A stretch of 64,000 bases of DNA from Chryseobacterium pennipullorum (GCF_003384725.1 NZ_QNVV01000014.1:56086-120085); one strand, 5' to 3'; positions 42,599-52,141 are shown, counted from the stretch's first letter. The notes: generated by a model from the sequence alone, not told the origin. Numbers and translations: made by a program.

Positions 42599-42814
42599 AT
42601 GAATACACTAACAATACTTGCCTTGTCTTGGCAACATATCCTGATCGTAGCAATACTTTTGGTATTACTTTTTGGAGGAAAGAAAATTCCGGAATTAATG
42701 AGAGGAGTAGGTTCAGGGATCAAAGAATTTAAAGATGCGGTAAAAGACGAAGATAAACCAGGTTCTGAAAACAAATCGTCTTCTACCAACACCAACAGTA
42801 ATTCTCCCCAGTAA
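42599..42814 (+). CDS. tatA: Twin-arginine translocase subunit TatA
   Basis: A 71-aa protein: one N-terminal transmembrane helix (11-26), then FGGKKIPELMRGVGSGIKEF, the hinge and amphipathic helix of TatA/TatE, and a polar tail rich in Ser, Asn and Thr. It forms the pore for folded Tat substrates. tatC is not in the window. The gene opens a small operon with the DUF4254 and lipoprotein genes. Confidence 0.92.
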   Translation: MNTLTILALSWQHILIVAILLVLLFGGKKIPELMRGVGSGIKEFKDAVKDEDKPGSENKSSSTNTNSNSPQ

Positions 42815-42832
42815 CTAAATTCCTTAGAATTA

Positions 42833-43447
42833 ATGAAATTTACCGAGACTGCATGGAAAGTCTTCAATCAATCTATTGAAGACTATCACGTGTCTGATGA
42901 CGTTAACACTCTAATTGATAACCCGTTTGAAAAAGATAGTTTGGAACGGATTTTGTATGCAAAGAACTGGATTGATACCGTTCAATGGCATCTGGAAGAT
43001 ATAATTAGAGATGAAAATATTGATCCGGCTGAAGCTCTTCAACTCAAGAGAACAATAGACGCCTCCAATCAGAAAAGAACTGATCTGGTAGAATATATTG
43101 ACGGCTGGTTCCTTAATAAGTTTGAAAATATAACTCCTAAACCTGAAGCAAAAATAAATACCGAAACTCCCGCTTGGGCAGTAGACAGACTATCCATTCT
43201 TGCATTAAAGGTTTATCATATGTCGTTAGAAGCCAATAGAGAATCCGCTTCTGAAGAGCACAGAAGAAACTGCCAGGCTAAACTGGACGTACTGCTTATT
43301 CAGAAGGAAGACCTATCCACTTCTATAGATCAGTTGCTTACTGATATTGAAAACGGTAATGTTAAGATGAAAGTATACAAACAAATGAAAATGTATAACG
43401 ATGAAAGTCTTAACCCAATCCTTTATCAAAAAGGGCAACAGAAATGA
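42833..43447 (+). CDS. DUF4254-family protein
   Basis: A 204-aa soluble helical protein. Segments KNWIDTVQWHLEDIIRDENI, RTIDASNQKRTDLVEYID and AVDRLSILALKVYHMSLEA match DUF4254, found across Bacteroidetes and Leptospira, often near surface-glycan glycosyltransferases. Biochemical function unknown. It lies between tatA (18 bp) and a lipoprotein (4-nt ATGA overlap). Confidence 0.8.
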   Translation: MKFTETAWKVFNQSIEDYHVSDDVNTLIDNPFEKDSLERILYAKNWIDTVQWHLEDIIRDENIDPAEALQLKRTIDASNQKRTDLVEYIDGWFLNKFENITPKPEAKINTETPAWAVDRLSILALKVYHMSLEANRESASEEHRRNCQAKLDVLLIQKEDLSTSIDQLLTDIENGNVKMKVYKQMKMYNDESLNPILYQKGQQK

Positions 43448-43902
43448 AAAGACTATTTTTCTTTGGAGTACTAATCATATTAACATCTTCCTGCGCAACG
43501 GAGAAGCTTAACCTTTCCCCGCTGTCCAATAATTTTTATAGTGATACTAAAGGCTCTGATTCCGACAGGGGATCAAAAAAGAATTTCAACATCAATATTA
43601 AAGAAAATGTAAATGCTTCTGAAATTTCAAATATTATCTCAACATTTCCAAAGTTTAAAAACAACGGATTAAATGATGAAGTAACCAGTCTGAAATACAG
43701 TCTTCAGAATTATTTATATGCTATTGATGCCAGCAATTCCAATGGCAAAAGCAGAGCTCTTAAAAGCTTTGAAAAATCCTATAGAAAAATTCAAAAGCTA
43801 AGGCAGAACCTTGACAAAGATGACAACGAAGTCCTCAACCGATATCTGGTTCGTTTAAAAACCAATATCTCTGTTATTGAAGACACCTTACCAGGAAGTT
43901 AA
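43444..43902 (+). CDS. Hypothetical lipoprotein
   Basis: A 152-aa lipoprotein: MKRLFFFGVLIILTSSC gives lipobox Cys17. The mature part has a Ser/Asp/Lys-rich linker (YSDTKGSDSDRGSKKNFN) and a helical C-terminus with heptad-like pattern (RALKSFEKSYRKIQKLRQNL). No family recognised. Start overlaps the DUF4254 stop codon. Confidence 0.75.
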   Translation: MKRLFFFGVLIILTSSCATEKLNLSPLSNNFYSDTKGSDSDRGSKKNFNINIKENVNASEISNIISTFPKFKNNGLNDEVTSLKYSLQNYLYAIDASNSNGKSRALKSFEKSYRKIQKLRQNLDKDDNEVLNRYLVRLKTNISVIEDTLPGS

Positions 43903-43924
43903 AAAAACTAATCGAATCCTATCA

Positions 43925-44521
43925 ATGATTAAAATTCAGGCGGAAGCCAATGTTCCTACTGAACACGGTACTTTCCGAATGATCGCTTTCTCTGAAAATG
44001 AAAACGACTGGATGCCTCATATGGCCATCATCGCAGAAAATACAGATTTCTCTAAACCTGTTAACGTGCGTTTTCATTCCGAATGTATCACCGGAGAAGT
44101 TTTCCATTCAAAAAAATGTGAATGCGGCCAACAGTTGGATGCCGCTATGAAATATATCCACGAAAACGGAGGCATTATTATCTACCTCCGGCAGGAAGGA
44201 AGGAATATCGGTATTATCAATAAACTAAAAGCTTATTCTCTACAAGAAAAAGGATTAGATACCGTACAGGCTAATCTTCAACTGGGTCTTCCTGCTGATG
44301 ACAGAAACTTTGGTGTAGCCATTGAGATTCTGAACCTGCTGGATGTTAAAGATATTAATCTTTTAACCAATAATCCCGAGAAGGTAAAATATGTGGTTGA
44401 CAGTAATGTTCATCTCAATTCAAGGGTACCGCTGCAAATTCCTGCCAATGAAATAAGCAAGGGCTATCTACAGACAAAAAAAGATTTCTTTGGACATCTC
44501 CTTGATGACAATGATAATTAA
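43925..44521 (+). CDS. ribA: GTP cyclohydrolase II
   Basis: A 198-aa enzyme. Zinc ligands Cys54, Cys65 and Cys67 lie in SECITGEVFHSKKCECGQQL, at the same positions as in E. coli RibA. Further motifs are IYLRQEGRNIGIINKLKAYS and GLDTVQANLQLGLP. It opens GTP to the first riboflavin intermediate. The start is MIKIQAEANV (ATG 43925-43927), the family N-terminus; a Met 16 codons upstream lies inside the lipoprotein gene. It stands alone, not fused to RibB. Confidence 0.93.
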   Translation: MIKIQAEANVPTEHGTFRMIAFSENENDWMPHMAIIAENTDFSKPVNVRFHSECITGEVFHSKKCECGQQLDAAMKYIHENGGIIIYLRQEGRNIGIINKLKAYSLQEKGLDTVQANLQLGLPADDRNFGVAIEILNLLDVKDINLLTNNPEKVKYVVDSNVHLNSRVPLQIPANEISKGYLQTKKDFFGHLLDDNDN

Positions 44522-44526
44522 ATAAT

Positions 44527-44558
44527 AAAAGCTTCAGATTCATCTGAAGCTTTTTTTG
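44527..44558 (+). terminator. Terminator of the tatA-ribA operon
   Basis: Arms AAAAGCTTCAGA (44527-44538) and TCTGAAGCTTTT (44543-44554), 4-nt loop, T-run. Confidence 0.9.
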
Positions 44559-44662
44559 TGGTGAGTATCGTAGCTAAGTTTTATATATCCTTTTCCATTA
44601 CTATTGAATTCCTTTCAAAGTTACATCCCTGATTCCGAAATCAATTAAGAAATAATATATCA

Positions 44663-44695
44663 AAAGCTCCGGAATTTCTCCCGGAGCTTTTTTTA
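44663..44695 (-). terminator. Terminator of the small lipoprotein gene
   Basis: Arms AAAGCTCCGG (44663-44672) and CCGGAGCTTT (44681-44690). The T-run is better on the plus strand, but it lies 32 bp after the minus-strand gene and probably works in both directions. Confidence 0.65.
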
Positions 44696-44721
44696 ATTAT
44701 AAAAAACTGAAAAGATATTTC

Positions 44722-45264
44722 TTAATTTACTCTTACTGAAGGTACATTAGAATCATCAAGATTATAATATCTCACAACAGCATTATAGTCACTGTAATCA
44801 ACCGGAGCTTTTGCGGACTTATTGCTCATACCTGTTGTATTGGCCGGAACAATAACCAATCTGAAAGTTTGATTATTCAAATACATCTGTGCTTCAGCAG
44901 GAGTCATTGTGTTCTGATTGAAGTTTGCTCTGCTCGTAATATCAACATTTTGTGTGTTGAATATAAAGTTATAATCTAACTCTCTACCATCGGACAAGAA
45001 ATAAGTCTTTGGTATTTGCTGCCAGATTGCAGATCCACTTGCATTTGAGTTAAGATTTCTATAAACTAAAAGTACATCCGTAGATTTCAAACCCAGACCC
45101 TGTGAGATTGTAAAATCTGCATTGTTAGCTCCTGTGAAAGTTCCTGTAATATCTTTCATTTGAAAGTTTACATTTTGCTGTACAATAACTGGATCGTCGT
45201 CGTTACAACTGTAAGTTAAAAAACCAACCCCAGCTAATAATATAAATGGAAGAATTTTTTTCAT
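44722..45264 (-). CDS. Hypothetical lipoprotein
   Basis: A 180-aa lipoprotein with signal MKKILPFILLAGVGFLTYSC (Cys20) and an acidic NDDD start of the mature form. The body is beta-rich (VNFQMKDITGTFTGANNADF, SDVLLVYRN-like strands, TYFLSDGRELDYNFIFN). No family recognised. It stands alone, divergent from the hexosaminidase gene. Confidence 0.75.
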   Translation of the reverse strand: MKKILPFILLAGVGFLTYSCNDDDPVIVQQNVNFQMKDITGTFTGANNADFTISQGLGLKSTDVLLVYRNLNSNASGSAIWQQIPKTYFLSDGRELDYNFIFNTQNVDITSRANFNQNTMTPAEAQMYLNNQTFRLVIVPANTTGMSNKSAKAPVDYSDYNAVVRYYNLDDSNVPSVRVN

Positions 45265-45327
45265 TTTATAAAGTTTAGTTATTATTTATATTGCGTATTC
45301 AAATCATATACCAAAAATTACAAAAAC

Positions 45328-45360
45328 TTTGTTTTCCTCATTTTTTTAATTGTATTTTTG
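45328..45360 (+). promoter_or_regulatory. Promoter of the hexosaminidase-bshA operon
   Basis: TTTG (45328-45331), 21 nt, TATTTTTG (45353-45360): an exact -7 match with a proper -33 box. Leader about 12 nt to the ATG at 45378. Confidence 0.65.
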
Positions 45361-45377
45361 TTCTTATTCAAAAAGTC

Positions 45378-47081
45378 ATGAAGAAATTATTATGTACTTC
45401 ACTCTTTATTGTTGCATTGATAAGTCCTAAAGTCAATGCGCAGTATCGTCCAAAAAACACATCCGAAGAAGATCTTAAAAAGGCTCAGCAATGGGTTGAC
45501 AAAACATACAAAAGCCTTTCTCAGGACGAAAAGCTAGGCCAGCTGTTCATCGTAGCACTGTACACCAACAAAGGAGAAGACTATATCAGCCAGATAAGAA
45601 ATATTGTTACCAATGATAAAATCGGGGGTTTGATTTTAATGCAGGATGACGCAGCAAGAGAAATTAACCTCGTTAATGAATTTCAGCAGAAATCGAAAGT
45701 CCCTTTAATGATTGGTATGGATGCTGAGTGGGGTTTGTACCAGAGAATTGCCACGGCTCATAAATTTCCATGGGCAATGACTCTTGGCGCGATCCAGGAT
45801 AAAAATCTCATCTATCAAATGTCTGCCAAAATAGCGGAAGACTGTCACAGAATGGGAATTAACTGGGATTTTGCTCCTGTGGTAGATGTCAATACCAATC
45901 CGAATAACCCTATTATCGGGAACAGAAGTTTTGGCTCAGAGGTAAGCAACGTTATTAATTCAGCATTATCCTATTCCAACGGACTTCAGGACAACAATAT
46001 ATTAGCAGCAATCAAACATTTCCCGGGACACGGTGATACCAGCACAGATTCTCACCTTGACCTTCCTGTAGTTTCTCATGATATAGACAGACTTAATACA
46101 GTGGAACTGGCTCCTTTCAAAGCTTTAATGGATAAAGGTATCGGCGGAGTAATGGTGGCCCACCTGTACGTACCCACCCTTGAATCGGGAAAAGGAATTC
46201 CTGCTTCTGTATCTAAAAATATCATTACTGGCCTCTTGAAGGAAAAGCTGGGGTACAAAGGCTTAATCATTACCGATGCTTTAAATATGGGTGCTGTGGC
46301 CAATAAATACAAACCAGGTGAGCTGGATGCGTTAGCATTTAAGGCTGGAAATGACATCATGCTTTTCTCACAAGGCGTTTCAGAAGGAAAAAAACTGATT
46401 CAAAAGTCTATAGACAAAGGCGAAATTTCTCAATCCAGAGTTGAAGAGAGCGTAAAGAAGATTCTACTGACAAAATATTTCCTGGGACTTACTCAGTATA
46501 CTCCCAAAAATCCTGATCAGATCAATGCTGATCTGAATAATGATTCTCATAAAACCCTTGTGCAGAATCTATACGCCAATGCACTGACTTTAATAAAGGA
46601 TGATAAAAAATTACTTCCTCTGCCGGGTAAACAGGTATATTATATTCCTTTAGAGGAAGGTCCTTATCAAACTTTTGCGAACCGCTTAGGGTCAAACATC
46701 ATTATCAAAAAAGCAAACGAGATCAATACCATTCCTGCGGGATCAACAGTGATTGCAGGCTTTCACAAAGATAATTCCACAGCGTATAAACCTTATAAAA
46801 TATCAGCGGCATCAAAAAGAATTCTTGCAGATCTTACAAAAAATCAAAATGTCATTCTCACTGTACTGGGGAGTGCCTATGCTTTAAAAGATATTGATAT
46901 CTCAAAAGTTTCAACAGTTATTGTTGCCTATGAAAACAATGATGACTCTATGAATGCGACGGCGGATGCTTTAAACGGAAAAACAAAAATATGGGGAAGG
47001 CTTCCTGTTCTGGTTAACGATCAGCTGAAAACGGGAATGGGTATAGATCTGGAGCCTTCTTCCGCTATGAATAACAAATAA
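45378..47081 (+). CDS. Secreted GH3 beta-N-acetylhexosaminidase (NagZ-like)
   Basis: A 567-aa enzyme with a signal peptide (1-22). The NagZ loop KHFPGHGDTSTDSHLDLP (213-230) carries the catalytic Asp-His pair, and the nucleophile is Asp300 in LIITDALNMGAV. A C-terminal domain of about 170 residues follows the barrel. It is expected to remove terminal GlcNAc from muropeptides or glycans. I set the start at MKKLLCTS, after the promoter; the ORF extends 29 codons further upstream without support. bshA follows 25 bp on. Confidence 0.92.
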   Translation: MKKLLCTSLFIVALISPKVNAQYRPKNTSEEDLKKAQQWVDKTYKSLSQDEKLGQLFIVALYTNKGEDYISQIRNIVTNDKIGGLILMQDDAAREINLVNEFQQKSKVPLMIGMDAEWGLYQRIATAHKFPWAMTLGAIQDKNLIYQMSAKIAEDCHRMGINWDFAPVVDVNTNPNNPIIGNRSFGSEVSNVINSALSYSNGLQDNNILAAIKHFPGHGDTSTDSHLDLPVVSHDIDRLNTVELAPFKALMDKGIGGVMVAHLYVPTLESGKGIPASVSKNIITGLLKEKLGYKGLIITDALNMGAVANKYKPGELDALAFKAGNDIMLFSQGVSEGKKLIQKSIDKGEISQSRVEESVKKILLTKYFLGLTQYTPKNPDQINADLNNDSHKTLVQNLYANALTLIKDDKKLLPLPGKQVYYIPLEEGPYQTFANRLGSNIIIKKANEINTIPAGSTVIAGFHKDNSTAYKPYKISAASKRILADLTKNQNVILTVLGSAYALKDIDISKVSTVIVAYENNDDSMNATADALNGKTKIWGRLPVLVNDQLKTGMGIDLEPSSAMNNK

Positions 47082-47106
47082 TACAACATCAAACAACAAT
47101 AATCTA

Positions 47107-48255
47107 ATGAAAATAGGCATACTTTGCTATCCGACATACGGCGGAAGCGGGATTGTAGCGACAGAATTAGGAATGTCTCTTGCCAACAAAGGATATGAAG
47201 TCCATTTTATAAGTTCGGCACTCCCTGCAAGGCTAGACATTACCAACCCTAATATTTTCTTTCATAGGGTAAATGTTCAGACGTATCCCCTCTTCCAGTA
47301 TCAGCCTTATGATATTGCGTTAAGTTCAATGATCTACAGAGTTGTCAATCTTTACAAACTGGATCTGCTTCATGCCCATTATGCCATTCCTTATGCCTAT
47401 GCCGCATTTACGGCCAAGCAAATGCTTAAGGAGGATAATAATGACATTCCGCTGGTCACTACCCTTCACGGAACAGATATTACCCTTGTAGGGCAGCATC
47501 CCAGTTACAAACATGCAGTAGAGTTTTCCATCAACCAATCAGATGCTATCACCTCAGTTTCTGAAAGCCTGAAAAAGGATACGCTTCAGTTCTTTAACAT
47601 CAAAAAAGAAATTCAGGTGATTACCAATTTTATTGACAATTCTGAATTTGATGACTGTTCTGAATGCCAGAGAACACAGTTTGCCAATCCTGATGAGAAA
47701 ATCCTGATTCACGTATCTAATCTCCGCCCTGTAAAGCGTGTAGATGAAGTTCTGCAGATCTTTAAAAACGTAGAGAAAAAGGTAAAGTCTAAACTGATCA
47801 TCATCGGGGAAGGCCCTGACATGGAAAAAGTGAACCAGTTCCTGGAAGAAAATCCGGATCTTATTTCTAAAATCAGACTTTTAGGAAAGGTTAATGACCT
47901 TTATAAGATTCTGCAACTATCCGACGTCTTCCTTCTTCCATCAGAACAGGAAAGCTTTGGTCTTGCAGCTTTGGAAGCTATGGCAGCCTACACACCCGTG
48001 ATCAGTTCGAATGCCGGTGGTATTCCTGAAGTAAACATCCAGGGTGAAACAGGATATCTGGCAGAGATCGGAAACGTGGAGGCTATGAGCAACTATACGA
48101 TCAAATTGCTTAGCAATGAGGATCTATTAACCCAGATGAAGCAAAACGCAAAAGATCAAGCCATCAAATTCGATTTGCAGAACATTCTTCCGATCTATGA
48201 AAAGATGTACAGAACGACGATAGAGAATTTCAACAAGGAACTCACTAAGGTATAG
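47107..48255 (+). CDS. bshA: N-acetyl-alpha-D-glucosaminyl L-malate synthase
   Basis: A 382-aa GT4 glycosyltransferase, the first enzyme of bacillithiol synthesis. The N-terminal YPTYGGSGIVATELGMSLA, HAHYAIPYAYAA and TTLHGTDITLVG, and the C-terminal SEQESFGLAALEAMAAYTPV and NAGGIPEVN, are BshA hallmarks. It joins UDP-GlcNAc to L-malate. Bacillithiol replaces glutathione in this lineage. Probably co-transcribed with the hexosaminidase. Confidence 0.93.
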   Translation: MKIGILCYPTYGGSGIVATELGMSLANKGYEVHFISSALPARLDITNPNIFFHRVNVQTYPLFQYQPYDIALSSMIYRVVNLYKLDLLHAHYAIPYAYAAFTAKQMLKEDNNDIPLVTTLHGTDITLVGQHPSYKHAVEFSINQSDAITSVSESLKKDTLQFFNIKKEIQVITNFIDNSEFDDCSECQRTQFANPDEKILIHVSNLRPVKRVDEVLQIFKNVEKKVKSKLIIIGEGPDMEKVNQFLEENPDLISKIRLLGKVNDLYKILQLSDVFLLPSEQESFGLAALEAMAAYTPVISSNAGGIPEVNIQGETGYLAEIGNVEAMSNYTIKLLSNEDLLTQMKQNAKDQAIKFDLQNILPIYEKMYRTTIENFNKELTKV

Positions 48256-48273
48256 TTCCCTATTGACATCCCT

Positions 48274-48316
48274 AAAAATAGAGGCTCAGATTCTTTGATC
48301 TGAGCCTCTATTTTTA
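48274..48316. terminator. Bidirectional terminator after bshA
   Basis: Long perfect arms of 18 bp at 48274-48291 and 48298-48315 (AAAAATAGAGGCTCAGAT and its complement), 6-nt loop. T-runs on both strands serve bshA and the convergent gene. Confidence 0.92.
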
Positions 48317-49015
48317 ATCATATTTTGTGATTTTAAGATCTGTAAAATGCCCCAGTGTTCCGGGACCGATCCAAAGTCCTATGCTTCCCCGCAAATCTTT
48401 CCCCTGCTTCAGGTCATTCACAATTAAAGTAGGCTGTGAAGCACCATTGACATACAGCTTTGCTTTATCGTCTTTCACTTCTATTTTCACTCTGATCCAT
48501 TCCGCTGGTACCATATCAGCATACGCTTCATATTTTTCAGGATTTTCTTTCCGTAGCTTTTCCCACGGATACCCCGGTATAGAAATATATTGTGTAGAAT
48601 GATTCCGGCGCACCTGATCATCCGCTCTGCCGTTGGTAGGACGCAGGTAAAACACCTCCATTTTTGAGTCATTATCCGCCACCCTGAAAGCAATTCCCAC
48701 AAATCCCCGCGCCGTTTCTCCCGCAGTTTTCTGCGGCTGCCCCGAAATGGTTGCCTCAATAATGCCATTATGAAAATTGATGTTTTTTACAACAGCAAGC
48801 GTTTTATCATTAATAACGGTGAGTGATTCCGGAATCTGCACCGCTAAAGCCTTCTTACCTTTGTAGTTTGCACTCTCCGTGATTACCTGATAAGGTACTG
48901 TCTGATCAGGACCTAAGGGCACATTCTGTGCTTTAGATCCCAGAGAAAAGGCCACAGTAAGCAACAAGGCCATTGATAATTTTATAGTCATCATAGGTGA
49001 TTTTAAATTATTCAT
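48314..49015 (-). CDS. Secreted DUF1080-like (concanavalin-type) protein
   Basis: A 233-aa protein with a signal peptide ending GSKAQ. The body is a jelly-roll: LAVVKNINFHNGIIEATISG, FVGIAFRVADNDSKMEVFYL, YLRPTNGRADD, and AEWIRVKIEVKDDKAKLYVN. This matches the 3-keto-disaccharide hydrolase / LamG-like group (DUF1080). Ligand or activity is unclear. I use MNNLKSP (ATG 49013-49015) as start; a Met seven codons later is also possible. Confidence 0.78.
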   Translation of the reverse strand: MNNLKSPMMTIKLSMALLLTVAFSLGSKAQNVPLGPDQTVPYQVITESANYKGKKALAVQIPESLTVINDKTLAVVKNINFHNGIIEATISGQPQKTAGETARGFVGIAFRVADNDSKMEVFYLRPTNGRADDQVRRNHSTQYISIPGYPWEKLRKENPEKYEAYADMVPAEWIRVKIEVKDDKAKLYVNGASQPTLIVNDLKQGKDLRGSIGLWIGPGTLGHFTDLKITKYD

Positions 49016-49253
49016 ACCAATTAAAGATAATACAATAATCAATAGCATGGCACTATAAATATCGTCATTTGTTACTTGAAAAAGGTAATGATGATCTTTA
49101 AGTAATATGAAGAAAAAATATATAAAAATAAGTACAGTTTTTATTTGGGTTCATTTTTTTCTATATCCTTACTAATATGCAGTATACCTGGTCAATATTT
49201 ACTGATGGGGCAAACAGGTGTATGATATTTACCTTATATTTAGGATAACACTT

Positions 49254-50513
49254 ATGACAGAAAAACTACTTCAATACCTTTGGAACTATAAGGTTTTCAA
49301 ACATTTCGACTTCAGGGATCTTGAAGGGAATCCTGTTGAAATTATTCATTCCGGTAAATGGAATAAGAATGCGGGACCTGATTTTCTGGATGCTAAAATA
49401 AAAATCAAAAATATTATCTTGGCAGGGCATATAGAACTGCATGTGCGGTCATCCGACTGGATCTTCCATGAGCACTCTCAAGACCCCAACTACAGAAATA
49501 TAATCCTTCATGTGGTTTATCAGCAGGATGCAGAAATCCCTGAATTTTCCAAAATGAATATCCCGACTCTCGAGCTGAAGGAGCATATCGATGCGCATAT
49601 TATTGGAACCTATGAAAAACTCATCAATGGTGATCAGTTTATTGCTTGTGAAAATATGATTACAAAAGAAAAAATTCCCATCAACTTCCATGAGGGAAAT
49701 ATTCTGAAGAAACTGGAGGAAAAGTCTGTGGAATTCGATCACAGCCTCCTCCAAAGCAAGAACAATTTTGAAGCGGTTCTGTTTCAGAGTTTAGCGTATT
49801 CTTTCGGGCTTAAAGTCAATGCCCTTATTTTTAAGCAGATTGCTGAAAGCATTGATTATTCAATCATTAATAAAATCCGTCTGAACCCTTTACAGCTGGA
49901 AGCCCTGTTGTTCGGAATCGCAGGTTGGCTAGAGAATCCTCTCGACGGACAAATGGAAATATGGAAAAGAGAATTCGAATTTGTAGCAGCAAAATTTGAC
50001 ATTCATCCCCTGCGTCTTCATCCTAAATTTTTAAGACTCAGACCTGCTAATTTCCCTACTATAAGGTTATCTCAGCTTGCTGATCTGTATTTTATCCATC
50101 AGAATTTATTCTCTAAAATTATGGGTGCAAAAAATTCTGAAGAGCTGTATGATATCTTCAGGCCTGTAAAAGCTTCCGGATACTGGGATTTCCATTTTAA
50201 TTTCGGGACCATTTCAAAAATGCAGCCCAAAACCTTAAGCAAAGAGTTTATTAATCTTATTATCTTAAATACGGTTCTCCCTTTAAAATATGCCTATCAC
50301 CGGTATCATCACGAAGAAACCGCCGATGAAATTATAGAATTCTACAAAAATATGCCTGCTGAAAAAAATACCATTACCGAAAGTTGGAAGAAGCTTGGAC
50401 TATCCGTTATCAATGCTATGGAAAGTCAGAGTCTGATTTATCATTATAACCATACCTGTGAGCCAAAAAACTGTCTCGCCTGCGGCATCGGTTTTAAGCT
50501 TCTGAAGGAATAG
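49254..50513 (+). CDS. DUF2851-family protein
   Basis: A 419-aa protein common in Bacteroidetes. Visible conserved segments are LQYLWNYKVF, IHSGKWNKNAGPDFLDAKIK, HIELHVRSSDWIFHEHSQDP, and four clustered Cys/His near the C-terminus (NHTCEPKNCLACGIG), a possible metal site. The N-terminal part has the look of a nuclease-like fold (GPDFLDAKI, HIELHV), but the function is uncharacterised. Start MTEKLLQYLW (ATG 49254) is preferred to a Met 12 codons upstream. Confidence 0.85.
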   Translation: MTEKLLQYLWNYKVFKHFDFRDLEGNPVEIIHSGKWNKNAGPDFLDAKIKIKNIILAGHIELHVRSSDWIFHEHSQDPNYRNIILHVVYQQDAEIPEFSKMNIPTLELKEHIDAHIIGTYEKLINGDQFIACENMITKEKIPINFHEGNILKKLEEKSVEFDHSLLQSKNNFEAVLFQSLAYSFGLKVNALIFKQIAESIDYSIINKIRLNPLQLEALLFGIAGWLENPLDGQMEIWKREFEFVAAKFDIHPLRLHPKFLRLRPANFPTIRLSQLADLYFIHQNLFSKIMGAKNSEELYDIFRPVKASGYWDFHFNFGTISKMQPKTLSKEFINLIILNTVLPLKYAYHRYHHEETADEIIEFYKNMPAEKNTITESWKKLGLSVINAMESQSLIYHYNHTCEPKNCLACGIGFKLLKE

Positions 50514-50606
50514 TACCCTGCTGTTTGTGATCTTATCAGCAAAGGCTTTATCAAAAAAATTGCTTACCTTGCAGTATTAGATTTAAACTTTTAAAAGAAT
50601 CTTGAA

Positions 50607-50828
50607 ATGCTGAGTAATATCCGTCATAAAATGGAAAGAGAGTGGTTTGGTGTCCTTACAAGAATGGGGGCTAAACTTGGAATTCCTGTATCGAAATTGA
50701 GGGTTTTCTTCATTTATTCTACTTTTGCAACAGCCGGATTTTTCTTTCTTATCTATTTGGGGTTAGCATTTACATTATGGATTAAAGATATTTTCATCAC
50801 CAGAAGACCCAGCGTTTTCGACTTATAA
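50607..50828 (+). CDS. PspC-domain membrane protein
   Basis: A 73-aa protein with a PspC-type core: an amphipathic N-terminus (EREWFGVLTRMGAKLGIPVS) and a single membrane helix (38-58; FATAGFFFLIYLGLAFTLWI). PspC proteins sense envelope stress. It sits 3 bp before a GNAT gene, in the same operon. Confidence 0.85.
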   Translation: MLSNIRHKMEREWFGVLTRMGAKLGIPVSKLRVFFIYSTFATAGFFFLIYLGLAFTLWIKDIFITRRPSVFDL

Positions 50829-50831
50829 ATT

Positions 50832-51344
50832 ATGGAATTTTTACAGATCACTTCGTCAGAAGATCACAGGGTAGAACAAATCTACTCTTCATATACCAGC
50901 ACATTTCCTGTAGATGAGCAACGCGATAAGGAACAGTTTACAGACTTATTTTCAAATCCGAAGGTCCGGATAATGTCTGCAGTACACGACTCAGAAACCA
51001 TTGGGTATCTTATCTTATGGGAATTGAGTTCTTTTGTTTTTGTAGAGCATTTTGAAGTATTTGAAACATTCAGAAGTAAAAAACTAGGGTCACATATCAT
51101 TGGGCATTTGCTGGCTACCTATCCGAAAGTCATCCTTGAAATTGAACCTGAAGACCTGGGAGAAGATGCGAAAAGACGTTATTCTTTTTATCAGAGAAAC
51201 AGCTTTAGCTTAATTGACCGCACCCACATACAGCCAAGTTATGGTGAGGGAAAACAGCCTCTTCACTTGTGGCTCCTGGCCAATTATTCGCCTGAAAATG
51301 TAGAAGAGATTAAGCATGAAATTTGTACAACAGTATACCCTTAA
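50832..51344 (+). CDS. GNAT-family N-acetyltransferase
   Basis: A 170-aa acetyltransferase-like protein. The acetyl-CoA loop region is HFEVFETFRSKKLGSHIIGH, close to the R-x-x-G-x-G/A motif, followed by KVILEIEPEDLGEDAKRRYS and FYQRNSFSLID. Substrate unknown. It forms a two-gene unit with the PspC gene. Confidence 0.82.
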   Translation: MEFLQITSSEDHRVEQIYSSYTSTFPVDEQRDKEQFTDLFSNPKVRIMSAVHDSETIGYLILWELSSFVFVEHFEVFETFRSKKLGSHIIGHLLATYPKVILEIEPEDLGEDAKRRYSFYQRNSFSLIDRTHIQPSYGEGKQPLHLWLLANYSPENVEEIKHEICTTVYP

Positions 51345-51351
51345 ACCATAA

Positions 51352-51381
51352 AATGCCGGAAAATCTCCGGCATTGTTTTTT
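51352..51381. terminator. Terminator between GNAT and SIMPL genes
   Basis: Arms AATGCCGGA (51352-51360) and TCCGGCATT (51366-51374), 5-nt loop, T6 run on the plus strand. Confidence 0.85.
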
Positions 51382-51406
51382 AGTTAAAGATGGATCTGAT
51401 TTCAGA

Positions 51407-52141
51407 TTAATCCACTTCATACTCTAATTTTATAGTAATACTGGCTTCTTTTTCTTTGGAAGAAGTATTAAAAGTTCCTCCATAAGAGTAATCTTCATTG
51501 GAATTGGGTGCAGTAATCTGGATAACACCCATGGTCGCTTTCTTAAGGCTTCCAAGGCTGCTTCCGGAATTTTCTGCAATTTTTTCAGCACGCTCCTTAG
51601 CATCTTTGGTGGCACCGGCGATCATTTCCTGTTTTACGGTAGCCAGTTTGGTATAAAAGTAAGCAGGAGAGGAAGAGGTAAATTCTATTCCGCGGTTGAT
51701 TATTTCGGTAATGTTTCTGGAAAGGTTTTCGATTTTGGCGACTTCCTTACTTTCTATAGATACTTTTTGACTCAGGTTATACCCGGAGAATTCACCCTGT
51801 ACGTAGTTTCCATTGGAATCGTTATAACTCCTGAACTGCTTTTGAATATCCACTGATGAAAAAACAATTTCCTTCTGCTGTATCCCCTTAGAGAGCAGAT
51901 ACTCGTTGATAACTTTTCTGTCCAGAGCAAGCTCATCATAGGCTGATTTCAGATCTGCGTTATTTTTGGAAAAGCTTCCGGACCACGTAATCAGATCTGA
52001 AGTAAACTGCTTTGTTCCCAATCCTGTTACAGAAATGGTATTTTCAGATTTATTCCTGTTTTTAATCGCGTTTCCTAAAAACCCAAGGCCAATCACAAAA
52101 CCTAAGGCACCAATGGCAACTGCAATACTATTTTTATTCAT
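51407..52141 (-). CDS. SIMPL-domain membrane-anchored protein
   Basis: A 244-aa protein with an N-terminal membrane anchor (6-24) and a SIMPL (DUF541) domain: ISVTGLGTKQFTSDLITWSG, LLSKGIQQKEIVFSSVDIQK, and AKERAEKIAENSGSSLGSLK. Function in bacteria is unclear (oxidative-stress and immune-related names come from distant homologues). Confidence 0.87.
   Translation of the reverse strand: MNKNSIAVAIGALGFVIGLGFLGNAIKNRNKSENTISVTGLGTKQFTSDLITWSGSFSKNNADLKSAYDELALDRKVINEYLLSKGIQQKEIVFSSVDIQKQFRSYNDSNGNYVQGEFSGYNLSQKVSIESKEVAKIENLSRNITEIINRGIEFTSSSPAYFYTKLATVKQEMIAGATKDAKERAEKIAENSGSSLGSLKKATMGVIQITAPNSNEDYSYGGTFNTSSKEKEASITIKLEYEVD

Noticed and set aside
44560..44660. A small gene between two terminators after ribA
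   Set aside because: No ORF with a plausible start is visible in this 100-bp gap; the second hairpin fits termination of the minus-strand lipoprotein gene.
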